NCBI RefSeq assembly: GCF_006540085.1
Contig: NZ_BJOG01000010.1
Location: forward strand, 101,596-165,595
Origin: Microbacterium oxydans
GTDB lineage: Bacteria > Actinomycetota > Actinomycetes > Actinomycetales > Microbacteriaceae
Reading direction: 5' to 3'
DNA: 64,000 bases
Made by a program: the position numbers and the translations under genes
Notes under the pieces: generated by a model
Database searches by the model: none
Seen by the model: only the letters and a program-made list of their open reading frames with translations
Told to the model about the DNA's origin: nothing
Part shown: positions 7,464 to 16,700 of the stretch, one piece after another
Layout of the letters: each line of letters begins with the position of its first letter
Numbering within the stretch: the first letter of the stretch is position 1

Positions 7464-8873
7464 ATGGCAGACAACGACCCGACACCCGAGGACTTCCAGG
7501 AGTTCCTGCGGAAGATGCTCTCGAACCAGGGCGGCGGGGACATCGACCCCGAAGCGCTCAGGGGCGCGTTCGAGGGGATGGACGGATTCACCCTCGACCC
7601 GGCGATGATGCAGACCATCATGTCGCAGCTCCAGGGCGCCTTCGGCGGTGATCCGTGGGAGAACGCCCTGCGCCAGGCCCTGTTCATCGCCAATCGCGAC
7701 GGGCAGGGAGTGACCGACGGTTCCCGCACCTCGCTCGCCGATTCCTTCGCGCTCGCGAACCTGTGGCTCGGCGAGGCGACGACGATCTCCGAGCTCTCCG
7801 AGGCTCCGACGGCGATGACCAGGGGCGAGTGGGTCGAGAAGACGCTCCCGGTGTGGAAGGAGATCGCCGACCCGGTGTCGACGAGCATCGCCGACGCCCT
7901 GACCTCGGCGTTGGACACGCAGGTGCCCGAGGACATGCGCGGCGTCGTGCAGGGAGCGGGGAAGCTCATGCGGGGCCTGGGCGGCTCGGTGTTCGCCGCG
8001 CAGTTCGGGCAGGTTCTGGGAAACCTCTCGCTCGAGGTCGTCTCCGGTGGCGACGTGGGAATCCCCGTGCTCCCTGCGGGGACCGCGGCCATCATCCCGC
8101 AGAACCTCACGGCGTTCGGGGAGGGGCTCGAGATCCCGGAAGACCAGATCGCGCTGTACCTCGCCACCCGCGAACTCGCCTACGCGCGGCTCTACCGGCA
8201 CGCGAAGTGGCTGCACCTGCACGTGATGGCGCAGATCACCGACTTCGCACGGGGAGTCACCGTGGACGTCGACGCTCTGGAAGACGTGGCCAGTCGCCTC
8301 GACCCCTCCGATCCCGAAGAGCTTCGCGCGGCCATCGAGGGCGGCGCGCTCCTCCCCGTGCAGAGCGAGGCGCAGCGCGAAGCCCTGACCCGTCTCGAGA
8401 ACCTCATCGCGACGATCGACGGCTGGGTGGACGTGGTGACCGCCGAGGCGACCTCCCGTCTGCCGGACGGCGCCCGTATCGCGGAGGCCGCTCGACGCCG
8501 TCGTGCCGTGGGCGGACCGGCCGAGGACGCGCTCGGCGCGCTGGTCGGGCTCAAGCTCCGCCCCCGTCGGATGCGCGAGGCATCCGAGATGTGGCAGGCG
8601 GTGACGGATGCTGTCGGCATCAGCGGCCGCGACTCGCTGTGGGACTACCCGGACCTCATGCCGACCGCCGAAGACATCGACGACCCGAGCGGGCTCGTGG
8701 CTCGCCTCCAGGCCGCAGAGCGCGGCGAGCAGCCCGTCGCCGACGAGTTCGATGAAGCACTGGCCCGCCTGCTCGACGGCGACGACTTCTCGCAGGACAG
8801 GCCCGCGGACCAGAACTCCGCGGATTCGGACGGAGACGACGACGCAGCGCCGGAGGGCGACCGACCGGTCTGA
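7464..8873 (+). CDS. DUF2342 / zinc-dependent metalloprotease family protein
   Basis: A 469-aa cytoplasmic protein of the actinobacterial DUF2342 family, often annotated as zinc-dependent metalloprotease. It opens with an acidic Gly-rich tail (DPTPEDFQEFLRKML). The family core follows from about residue 130. The segment around 230-262 contains RELAYARLYRHAKWLHLHV. In this place other members carry the putative zinc-binding helix, but a textbook HEXXH is not visible. The last 60 residues are acidic and disordered. No activity has been shown for the family that I know of, so protease remains a fold-based label. The gene corresponds in position to Rv3195 and has its own terminator at 8878. Confidence 0.8.
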   Translation: MADNDPTPEDFQEFLRKMLSNQGGGDIDPEALRGAFEGMDGFTLDPAMMQTIMSQLQGAFGGDPWENALRQALFIANRDGQGVTDGSRTSLADSFALANLWLGEATTISELSEAPTAMTRGEWVEKTLPVWKEIADPVSTSIADALTSALDTQVPEDMRGVVQGAGKLMRGLGGSVFAAQFGQVLGNLSLEVVSGGDVGIPVLPAGTAAIIPQNLTAFGEGLEIPEDQIALYLATRELAYARLYRHAKWLHLHVMAQITDFARGVTVDVDALEDVASRLDPSDPEELRAAIEGGALLPVQSEAQREALTRLENLIATIDGWVDVVTAEATSRLPDGARIAEAARRRRAVGGPAEDALGALVGLKLRPRRMREASEMWQAVTDAVGISGRDSLWDYPDLMPTAEDIDDPSGLVARLQAAERGEQPVADEFDEALARLLDGDDFSQDRPADQNSADSDGDDDAAPEGDRPV

Positions 8874-8877
8874 GCAC

Positions 8878-8917
8878 GACGGGTGCGGCCGAGGGAGCTC
8901 CCTCGACCGCACCCGTC
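8878..8917 (+). terminator. Strong hairpin terminator
   Basis: Nineteen-base arms (8878-8896 and 8899-8917) pair with one mismatch around a two-base loop, five bases after the DUF2342 stop codon. The following bases are C-rich rather than T-rich, as is common in high-GC Actinobacteria. Confidence 0.75.
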
Positions 8918-9004
8918 CTCCCCCGTCTGGCGGATACGGAGGAGTTCTCCACCGATGCCCGCAGACGGCCCCGCACCGCCCGGTTCCTCTCCACAATCGG
9001 AGAG

Positions 9005-9871
9005 ATGCCGTTGACTCCTCCGCTCCTCACCCGCCTGGACCCGGGCTCTCCGCTGCTCTGGCGAGATGAGCGCACGCTCCAGCTCGGCGACGATGACGGT
9101 CCCCGCTTCGACGCCGCGGAGCCCTGGGTGGAGCGGTTGCTCAGCCGGCTGCGCTCCGGGTTCCGCCGCGGCTCCTTCGACGTGATCGCCCATGCGGCCG
9201 GCGCACCGCGGGAGGCGGCACGGATGCTTCTCGCTCGACTCGACGCGCTCCTGGTCGACGACCCCGCGCCCGCCCGATCGGCCTGGGTGGAGAGCATCGG
9301 CCTCTCGGACGGCCGCGGCGAGTATCGCATGCGGGAAGCGCTGACGGACGAAGGAATCACCCTGGTCGAGATCGGTCGGCGACCCGGTGTCGGTGTCGTG
9401 CTCGTGAACGGAGCGACCGCCGCGCTGCAGTTCGCCCGCTTTCTGCGCGAGGACACCGCGCACCTGCCCGTGTCGTTCGAGCCGGGCAGGGTCACCGTCG
9501 GGCCGCTCGTGGTTCCCGGCGCATCGGCGTGCCTCGCATGTCGCGACGCCCATGCCCGAGACCTCGAGCCGGCCTGGCCGCTGCTGCACGCACAGATGAT
9601 CGGCCGAGACTCCGGTCCGATCAGGGCTGCGCAGGTCGCCGAGGCCGGGCGACTCGCGGCTGTGCTTCTCGCCGACGACGCCACGGCCATCGGACGCACG
9701 GTGCGGGTCAGCGCTGACGGCTCGCTCGCGTGGCGTTCGGTGACGTTTCACGAAGAATGCCGGTGCCGCGGCCCGTGGTTCCCATCTCGGCGAGGAACCG
9801 AGACGGTGCGCGCTCTCCCCGACCCGCCGATCTCGACCATGACAGCGCCAGCGTCCGCGCGGCGCGCGTGA
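9005..9871 (+). CDS. E1-like / TOMM cyclodehydratase-type protein, orphan
   Basis: A 288-aa protein whose C-terminal half resembles the ThiF/E1-like partner proteins of azole-forming (TOMM) cyclodehydratases. The tell-tale phrase VGPLVVPGASACLACRDAH at about 163-182 gives the first pair of zinc-binding cysteines (CLAC). A second pair (CRC) lies near 252-254 just before GPW. The N-terminal 100 residues could be a winged-helix leader-binding domain. No YcaO gene or precursor peptide is nearby. The gene sits where Rv3196 lies in M. tuberculosis, so it is a conserved actinobacterial neighbour rather than part of a natural-product cluster. GGAGAG precedes the ATG. Its 3' end overlaps the convergent helicase gene by 164 bases. 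Confidence 0.65.
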   Translation: MPLTPPLLTRLDPGSPLLWRDERTLQLGDDDGPRFDAAEPWVERLLSRLRSGFRRGSFDVIAHAAGAPREAARMLLARLDALLVDDPAPARSAWVESIGLSDGRGEYRMREALTDEGITLVEIGRRPGVGVVLVNGATAALQFARFLREDTAHLPVSFEPGRVTVGPLVVPGASACLACRDAHARDLEPAWPLLHAQMIGRDSGPIRAAQVAEAGRLAAVLLADDATAIGRTVRVSADGSLAWRSVTFHEECRCRGPWFPSRRGTETVRALPDPPISTMTAPASARRA

Positions 9872-11429
9872 CACCGACGTACGCCAGGCGGCGCTCCTCG
9901 TCGACCGCCTCGAACGTCGTCGCGTAGGAGATGGGCAGCGACCCCTCCGCCCACCCGGCCAGGTAGACGTGCGGCCACTCCAGGCCCTTGGCCGCGTGCA
10001 GAGTCGACAGGGTGACCGTGCGCATCGTCGGCTCGTGCTGATCCTTCGCCCGCGCCATCAGGGCGTCGCTGAAACTGCGCAGGTCCGAGTCGGGCCCGGC
10101 TTCTTCCGCGAGCCGCAGAATCGCTCGCCGGGCCTCCCACCCGTCCCGTTGCGCTCCTCCGGCAGCGGGCGGCTGTTCCGTGAGTCCGAGCTCGCGGAGC
10201 ACGCGCTCCACTCCGGCGAGGAAACCCTGCTCGGTCGGGGCGACGGCCGCAGCGCGAAGGGCGAGGATCGCCTGGCGGACCTCCGGCATCGAGAAGAACC
10301 TCGTCCCCCCGAGGACCGTGGTCGCGATGCCCTCGGCGGCGAGCGCCTGCTGCAGCACGGCGGACTGGGCATGAGCGCGATAGAGCACTGCGATCTCGTC
10401 GGGAGAGGTGCCGGCTTCGATACGGGCGGAGATGCCGGCGGCGATCCCCGCAGCCTCCTCGCCCTCGGTGTCGTACGCGGTGATCGTGGGCGCGTCCGCA
10501 GTGAACTGCTCGCGCGCCGGTACGAGTTCGAGCGCGCCGGGACGACCCCGCATCAGCGCATTCGCCGCGGTGAGGATCGGCGGCTGCGAGCGGTAGTTGG
10601 TCTCCAGTCGCACCACCGTGGCGTCGGGGTGACGGCGCTCGAACTCGAGGAGGAACCGCTGCTCGGCCCCGGCGAACGAGTAGATCGTCTGGCTGGCGTC
10701 ACCCACGACGCAGATGTCGTGCCGGTCCCCGAGCCACAGCTCGAGCAGACGGTTCTGCAACGGAGACACGTCCTGGAACTCGTCGACCGTGAAGTGACGG
10801 TACTGCTCATGGACGGACGCGGCCACGCGCGGCTCGGCCTCGAGCATGCCGGCACAGGCCAGGAGCACGTCTTCGAAGTCGAGCTGACGGCGGTCGTCCT
10901 TGAGCGCCTCGTACCCGCGCATCAGCTCGACCAGCTGCGTCGCGTCGACCCCGGAGACCGGCCGACCCAGCGCGGCGTACTGGTCGATCGAGAGCATCGA
11001 GACCTTGCGCCACTCGATCTCCGAGGCGATGTCCCGCAGCGTCGCGGTGCTGGGCCGGAGGCGGATCGCATCGGCAGCCTGCCCGAGCATCCGCACCTTG
11101 TTGTCGATGATCGACGGCGCGGGCGAGCCGGCCAGAGTGGGCCAGAAGAAGTTCAGCTGCGCGAGTGCCGTCGCGTGGAAGGTGCGAGCGGCGACGCCCT
11201 CGACGCCGAGCGCGCGCAGCCGTCCGCGGAGCTCCCCCGCAGCCTTCGCCGTGAAGGTCACGGCCATCACACGCGACGGCGAGTAGGCCCCCGTGTCGAC
11301 ACCGTGGGCGATGCGGTGGGTGATCACCCTGGTCTTGCCTGTTCCGGCTCCCGCGAGCACGACGACGGGACCTCGCAGCACGGATGCCGCCGCCCGCTGC
11401 CGCTCATCGAGGGCATCGAGTGCGCTCAC
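9708..11429 (-). CDS. UvrD2-like superfamily 1A DNA helicase
   Basis: A 573-aa UvrD/PcrA-family 3'-5' helicase. Visible motifs: Walker A GAGTGKT near residues 27-33, the Walker B/Q-loop segment TVDEFQDVSP near 215-224, motif III GDASQTIYSFAG near 242-253, NYRSQ (motif IV region), HAAKGLEW (motif V) near 485 and YVGVTRA (motif VI) near 530. It ends shortly after motif VI. The M. tuberculosis UvrD2 (Rv3198c) I recall is longer and carries HRDC and four-cysteine C-terminal parts, which are absent here. The GTG start overlaps the stop of nudC in a GTGA, so the two are translationally coupled. Likely role: DNA repair or replication-linked unwinding. Confidence 0.9.
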   Translation of the reverse strand: MSALDALDERQRAAASVLRGPVVVLAGAGTGKTRVITHRIAHGVDTGAYSPSRVMAVTFTAKAAGELRGRLRALGVEGVAARTFHATALAQLNFFWPTLAGSPAPSIIDNKVRMLGQAADAIRLRPSTATLRDIASEIEWRKVSMLSIDQYAALGRPVSGVDATQLVELMRGYEALKDDRRQLDFEDVLLACAGMLEAEPRVAASVHEQYRHFTVDEFQDVSPLQNRLLELWLGDRHDICVVGDASQTIYSFAGAEQRFLLEFERRHPDATVVRLETNYRSQPPILTAANALMRGRPGALELVPAREQFTADAPTITAYDTEGEEAAGIAAGISARIEAGTSPDEIAVLYRAHAQSAVLQQALAAEGIATTVLGGTRFFSMPEVRQAILALRAAAVAPTEQGFLAGVERVLRELGLTEQPPAAGGAQRDGWEARRAILRLAEEAGPDSDLRSFSDALMARAKDQHEPTMRTVTLSTLHAAKGLEWPHVYLAGWAEGSLPISYATTFEAVDEERRLAYVGVTRAARTLALSWSRSAGRGERAPSRFLAEMGTTGRGTGILRETSPNATRASRQR

Positions 11430-12307
11430 GCCTTGTCCTCGTACCAGTCGACGATCAGCGCCCGAGCGATCGATGCAGGTCCTGGAAGCCCGACCGGTCC
11501 GTCTCCGACGAGCGCGGATCCGATCTCCGCACGTGTGAACCAGCGGACCTCGATGATCTCCTCGCCGTCGGCGCGCGCGGTCGTCTCGTCGTCGACGACG
11601 GCGCGGAAGCCGACCATGAGCGACCGCGGGAACGGCCAGGGCTGCGAGGAGACGTATCGGAGGGCGGACAGACGCACACCCGACTCCTCCTCGATCTCAC
11701 GGTAGGCGGTGGATTCGAGGGACTCCCCCGCTTCCGTGAACCCCGCGAAACAGGAGAACATCCGCCCGCCCCAGTTCGCGTTGGCGCCCAGCAGCAGGCG
11801 CTGGCCGTCCCTGCTCTCGACGGCGACGATCACGGCGGGGTCGGTGCGGGGGAAGTGCTGCCGTCCGCAGACGAGACAGCGCCGGGACCAGCCCGCCTGT
11901 CGGAGCTCGGTCTCCCCTCCGCACGTGGGGCAGAACGCCGCGTCCTGAAGCCAGCCGGCAAGCGCGATCGCGCTGATGAGCAGCTCGGATTCCTGGCCGT
12001 CGATGCGACCACCCAGATCGCGCAGTCCCAGCCAGATCTCGTCCGGCGCCGTGTCGAGAGCATCGTTCTCCGGCGGGGCGGCCGCGAGGAGCAGCAGGGT
12101 GCCGTCGAGATCGCGCCCCAGAAGCGCCCAGCTCGCCTCCACGACGGCATCGGGTGCGACGCGCACGAGTGCGGAGTCGACGACTCTGACACGACCTTCA
12201 CGGACCACGATGACGCGCGTCGCCGGGTCGTCGCGGAGACGGGCGAGCACATCCGGTTCTTCGCGGAGTTCGGCCGCACGGTCGAGGGACGGGCGCTGAA
12301 TGGTCAT
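11426..12307 (-). CDS. nudC: NAD+ diphosphatase, Nudix family
   Basis: NudC hydrolyses NAD(H) to NMN(H) and AMP and can remove NAD caps from RNA. The 293-aa protein has the expected layout: an N-terminal domain, a four-cysteine zinc ribbon (CPTC at 126-129, CLVC at 144-147), a complete Nudix box at about 179-201 (GX5EX7REUXEEXGU pattern, with REIEEES) and the NudC signature SQPWPFP at 211-217. The ATG at 12307 is preceded by GAGGGAG. It is the first gene of a two-gene unit with the UvrD2-like helicase, overlapping by four bases. It is divergent from the phosphotransferase-like gene, with only 64 bases between them. The same nudC-uvrD2 pair occurs as Rv3199c-Rv3198c. Confidence 0.94.
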   Translation of the reverse strand: MTIQRPSLDRAAELREEPDVLARLRDDPATRVIVVREGRVRVVDSALVRVAPDAVVEASWALLGRDLDGTLLLLAAAPPENDALDTAPDEIWLGLRDLGGRIDGQESELLISAIALAGWLQDAAFCPTCGGETELRQAGWSRRCLVCGRQHFPRTDPAVIVAVESRDGQRLLLGANANWGGRMFSCFAGFTEAGESLESTAYREIEEESGVRLSALRYVSSQPWPFPRSLMVGFRAVVDDETTARADGEEIIEVRWFTRAEIGSALVGDGPVGLPGPASIARALIVDWYEDKA

Positions 12308-12359
12308 CGACTCCCTCTTTCACGGGCGTGGCGGAGGCGGGACCGCCCCTGAGCCGACC

Positions 12360-12365
12360 TAACCT
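12360..12365 (+). promoter_or_regulatory. -10 box TAACCT, six bases before ATG at 12372
   Basis: TAACCT is followed by GGGGGC and then the ATG. The transcript is predicted to start at or beside the start codon. Confidence 0.5.
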
Positions 12366-12371
12366 GGGGGC

Positions 12372-13748
12372 ATGGGACGCTCTCCTTTCACTCTAGCCGC
12401 GGCAGTGACCGCCGCACTGCCCGGGGCGGAGGTCACGGGTGCCCGTGGTCTGAGCGCGGACGGCGAGGGCCGGTTCGACTCGGCCATCGCCACCCTGGCC
12501 GATGGCCGTGAGCTCGCGATCCGCGTCGCAGACGACGACGAGACGGCGCGCGAACTCGCCGCCGAGGCGATCGCGCTTCGTGCTCTCACCGACGGCGCTC
12601 GAGCGATGCTGCCGTTCCGGGTGCCGGCCTACATCGGGGAGACCCGACTCGGCGAGGGACGCGCGCTCGTCACCGAGCTGCTGCCCGGGTTCCAGATCGA
12701 CGCGGCCCACGTGCCGGCGGGGCGCGGCGCTGCCTCGTCGATGGGGTCAGCGATCGCCGCGGTGCACAGCATGCCCACCTCGGTGGTCCGCGGGGCGGGA
12801 CTGGCCACACGCACGGCCGAGGAAAGCCGCGCCGAGCTGGATCGCCTGATCGACACGGCCGCATCGACGGGGAGGGTTCCCGCGCGTCTCACCGTGCGAT
12901 GGCGCGACGCCGTCGCCGACGACGACCTGTGGCGCTTCGAGTCCACCGTCGTGCTCGGCGGCTTGCAGTCGACGTCCTTCCTGTTCGAGGACGACCCCGA
13001 ACGCGGCCCCGAAGTCATCGGGCTCCTGGGCTGGCATGGACTGTCGATCGGTGATCCTGCGGTCGATCTGTCGTGGCTCTCCGCGGCACCCGAGGCGTCC
13101 GACGATGTCCACGCCGCGTACTCCGGCGCACTCGACCGCGCACCGGACGCCGGCCTCGAAGTGCGTGCTCGTCTGCTCGCCGAGCTCGAGTTCGCACGGT
13201 GGCTCGTGCACGGCGACGCCATGCATCGACCGGATATCGTCGACGACGCGGCCGCGCTGCTCGAGGCTCTCGCCGAGGGTCTGCGTACCGATGACCTGAG
13301 CGTGATCGATGCCCGCAGCGCCGGAGTCGACTCTGCCATGGACGCACTCGACCGCGTGCCCCGAGACGCCGTGACCGAGGTCGACACGTCGATGCAGACC
13401 GACGCCTACAACCCCGAGGAGCTGTGGATCGACGTTCCGGCCGAATCGGAGGAGGGCGCGACCGACGCGACTTCCACCGATGTCGTCGAACCTCTTCGCA
13501 GCGGTGCCGACGGCCAGGGACAGGAGCGGGACGACAGCTCCCACCGCGCCGGGATGCTCGATCTCGAGACCGAGGACCTCTCCGAGGCTCGGAGCATCTT
13601 CGCCGGCAGCCGCAGCACCGATGCCGGGGACAGGCATGGCATTTCCGGGGCGCAGTCGGAGACCGCGTACGACGAGGATGACTCCGAGGAAGCTCAGCGC
13701 GCCGCGCGAGCGGCACTCCAGCGTTGGAAGAGCTCTTCCTCCGAGTAG
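12372..13748 (+). CDS. Degenerate aminoglycoside-phosphotransferase-fold protein (likely pseudokinase)
   Basis: The first 320 residues follow the APH/choline-kinase fold: an N-lobe, a hinge around RALVTELLPG (98-106), and a C-lobe ending in IGDPAVDLSW (226-235). The catalytic parts are gone. Where HGDxxxxN is expected the protein has VLGGLQSTS (194-202), and the metal-binding Asp before IGDPAVDLSW is replaced by LLGWHG. I infer a non-catalytic pseudokinase or a nucleotide-independent binding protein. Residues 330-458 are acidic, Ser/Asp-rich and probably disordered, ending in a basic helix. The gene is intact with normal codon use. It lies divergent from nudC and convergent with adnB, overlapping adnB by 55 bases. 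Confidence 0.7.
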   Translation: MGRSPFTLAAAVTAALPGAEVTGARGLSADGEGRFDSAIATLADGRELAIRVADDDETARELAAEAIALRALTDGARAMLPFRVPAYIGETRLGEGRALVTELLPGFQIDAAHVPAGRGAASSMGSAIAAVHSMPTSVVRGAGLATRTAEESRAELDRLIDTAASTGRVPARLTVRWRDAVADDDLWRFESTVVLGGLQSTSFLFEDDPERGPEVIGLLGWHGLSIGDPAVDLSWLSAAPEASDDVHAAYSGALDRAPDAGLEVRARLLAELEFARWLVHGDAMHRPDIVDDAAALLEALAEGLRTDDLSVIDARSAGVDSAMDALDRVPRDAVTEVDTSMQTDAYNPEELWIDVPAESEEGATDATSTDVVEPLRSGADGQGQERDDSSHRAGMLDLETEDLSEARSIFAGSRSTDAGDRHGISGAQSETAYDEDDSEEAQRAARAALQRWKSSSSE

Positions 13749-16700
13749 ATCCGATCGCCGCGGATGATCAGGTCGTCGGCCACGTAGTACAGCGCGACAT
13801 CGATCTCCTCCAGCGGTACGTCGAATCTGCGGTGGTACGCGAGACGGTAGAGCGCGAGCTGCAGCATGCGCTCCTCCCGCTCGGCGGCGGTGCGCGGGGC
13901 CTTGCCGGTCTTCCAGTCGACGATCTCGACGCGGCCGCCGCGGTCGGCGCGCCGGTACACGGCATCGAGCTTGCAGATGACGATGTGACCGCCCGCAGCC
14001 TCGTCCGCGGAGAGGCCTGCACCGAGCACGAAGTCGATCTCGATCTCGACGGCGATGGGCTGCAATCCTCCCCACTCGCTGCGCTCGAACGTCGCCTGCA
14101 GCACGGCGAGGTCGGCGGCGTCGGCGGTCGTTCCGCGCCCCTCCCCCGACGCCCTCGTCAGGTGCTCGGCCTCGATCGGTGCCTCCTCCTCATCGAGCTC
14201 CCAGAGCGCCTCATCCACACGGCTGCCGACGCCCACGAGCTCGGACCGCTGCTCCACCCAGGCGTGGAACAGCGTGCCGAGGCGGGTCTGCCGGTAGGGC
14301 CGCTCCGGCATCGGCCTGACGATCGACGAGAGGGTTCCGGAGAAGTCGGTGACATACTCCTTGAACCTCGAGGCCGGCACGCGCGTCGGCGCTTCCGCAT
14401 CGGCACCGCGCTGTCTGGCCGCACGCTCGGCGAGCAGACGAGCGAGCTCGATCGAGGGTTCTGTCGTTCCCCGGAGCGTGGCCTCTTCGACAGCCGCTGC
14501 CGCCGCGGACACGACACCCCGCCGAGCGCCCAGCGGGTCGAGGGGCCAGCGGAGCGTGGAACCGGGGCCCTCGTACGGATTGTCGTCCGGATCGACCTGA
14601 TCGATTTCCTCGAACCCCTGCGCCTCGATGGCTTCGAGCAGATAGGGACTCGGCGTGCGCGGGGACTTCTGCCCCGCCCAGTGGGAGCCGCTCAAGAGCA
14701 GATCGGTCCGCGCACGGGTGACCGCGACATACGCCAGACGTCGCTCTTCCTGCTGCTGATACGCCCGGTACGCGTCTTTGAAGCGCTTGATCGCGCCCCC
14801 CTGCGGATTCGCCTTGGTCGCGCCGCCGGAGAGCGATGCCTGCGCGAGCTTCTGACGCTTGACGGGGTCGGTCTCGTCGCCCATCGCCCCGACGGGGTCC
14901 CACTCGAAGCGGGGTAGCGCATCTCGGTCGCCGCGCAGAGCGAAGGGAACGACGCCGAACCCGAACCACCCTGAGGTGTCGGAGACACGGCTCGGAAGCT
15001 CGTCGACCACGAGTCGGACGACGGCGACGGCATCCCACTCCAGGCCCTTCGAGCCGTGGATCGTCAGCAGCTGCACGACGCCGGGTTCCGGCGGCTCCGG
15101 CCGAGGCATGAGCTCGTCCGTGCTCTCCGCCTTGTCGAGCCAGGCCAGCAGACTGCCGATGCTCCCCCGGTCGTCGGCGGCGAGGAAGGCCCTGACCTCG
15201 TCGGAGAACGCGCGCAGCTGCGTCGCGGCGATCCGGGCAGGCCCTCTGGTCTCGTTCGCCGCCAACTCGATGTCCAGCCGTAGTTCGAGCTCGATCAGGC
15301 GGATCAGCTCCGGGATCGGCTGCGAGGACGCTCGTCGCAGACGCTCCAGCATCTCGCCCGCGGCGCGCACGCGTGCCCGCCCGTCCGGGGTGATCGCTTC
15401 GAGCAGTCTGTAGTCGTCGCGCACGGCCCTGACCACGTCGACGGCGTCGATGATCGACACCGCCTCGTCGGCGCCCCGCGACCCGCGCAGCCGCGAACGG
15501 ATCTCCTCAGGCAGCGGAGCCATCGCGGGGTCACGCTCCGAGAGCGTGCGCCCGAGGTCGTAGAGCGCCGCCATGTCGGCCACCCCCACGCCGAATCGCG
15601 GCCCGGTGAGCAGTCGGATGAGCGCCGATCCCGCCGTGGGGTCGTGCACCACGCGGAGCGTCGAGACGACGTCGACGACCTCCGGCGTCGCCAGCAGTCC
15701 GCCGAGACCGAGGATCCGATGCGGGATCCCCCGGGCTGCAAGCGCAGCCGCGAACGTCTGCATGTGCCGCTTCGAGCGGAACAGGATCGCGCCGGTGTGC
15801 GGCTTCGTCGCGTGTGCCGCTGCCGTGTCGCGAGCATCGTGTGCCGCTCGACGCTCGGAGAACCACTCCGCCACGGCTGCTGCCTCCTCGTCGACCGTGA
15901 AGGGGTACTCCACGGTCACGGTGCCCTCTCCCGCCCCAGGACGGGGTTCGAGCGGGGGCACGTCGAGCCCGGGCCGCTGGAGCGGCTCGAGCACCCGGTT
16001 CGCGATCCCGAGGATACGGCGGTCGTTGCGCCAGCTGGTCATGAGGCTGTAGGTATGCGCCGCGCCCGTGCTCGAGAACGTGCCGGAGAACGCGTAGAGA
16101 TTGTCGGCGCTCGCCCCTCGCCAGCCGTAGATCGACTGGTGCGGGTCGCCCACGGCCATCACCGCCGAGTCACGGAAGAGCTCCGCGAGGAAGCGGGTCT
16201 GGATGACCGACGTGTCCTGATACTCGTCGAGCAGCACCACGCGATGCTGCTCGCGGAGCTCGGCGCGCACATCGGGCGCCGACTCGACGATGTCGTACGC
16301 GCCGCCGACCTGATCGGCGAAGTCGAGCACGCCGCGACGATGCTTCTCCGCGATGTAGTCGCGCACCAGGCTCGACAGCGTCGGAAGACTGAGCAGGTTC
16401 ACGGCCGCCTTCTCGACATCGCCGTTGCTCCGGTAGGGCTCGAAGGCGAGGGCCTGCTCCCGGGCGATGCGCTCGGCGAGATCCAGGTCCACACGGTGGT
16501 CGAGGGCGTCTCCGGCGAGCCGCTGCACCGCATCGATGACCGTGCCGAGCGCGAAGTCGATGTTCTCCAGCTCAGGGAGATCGCTGCGCAGCACGACCTC
16601 GCGCGCGAGCATCCAGGAGGCCGCCTGGCTGAGCATCGCCACGTCGGGGTCTCGCCCGATGCGTGCAGCGTGCTCGCGGACGATGCCGTCCGCGAAGGCG

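Noticed and set aside
7464..8873. Catalytic zinc protease assignment for the DUF2342 gene
   Set aside because: I could not find a convincing HEXXH; the protease label is kept only as the family name, not as a claim of activity.
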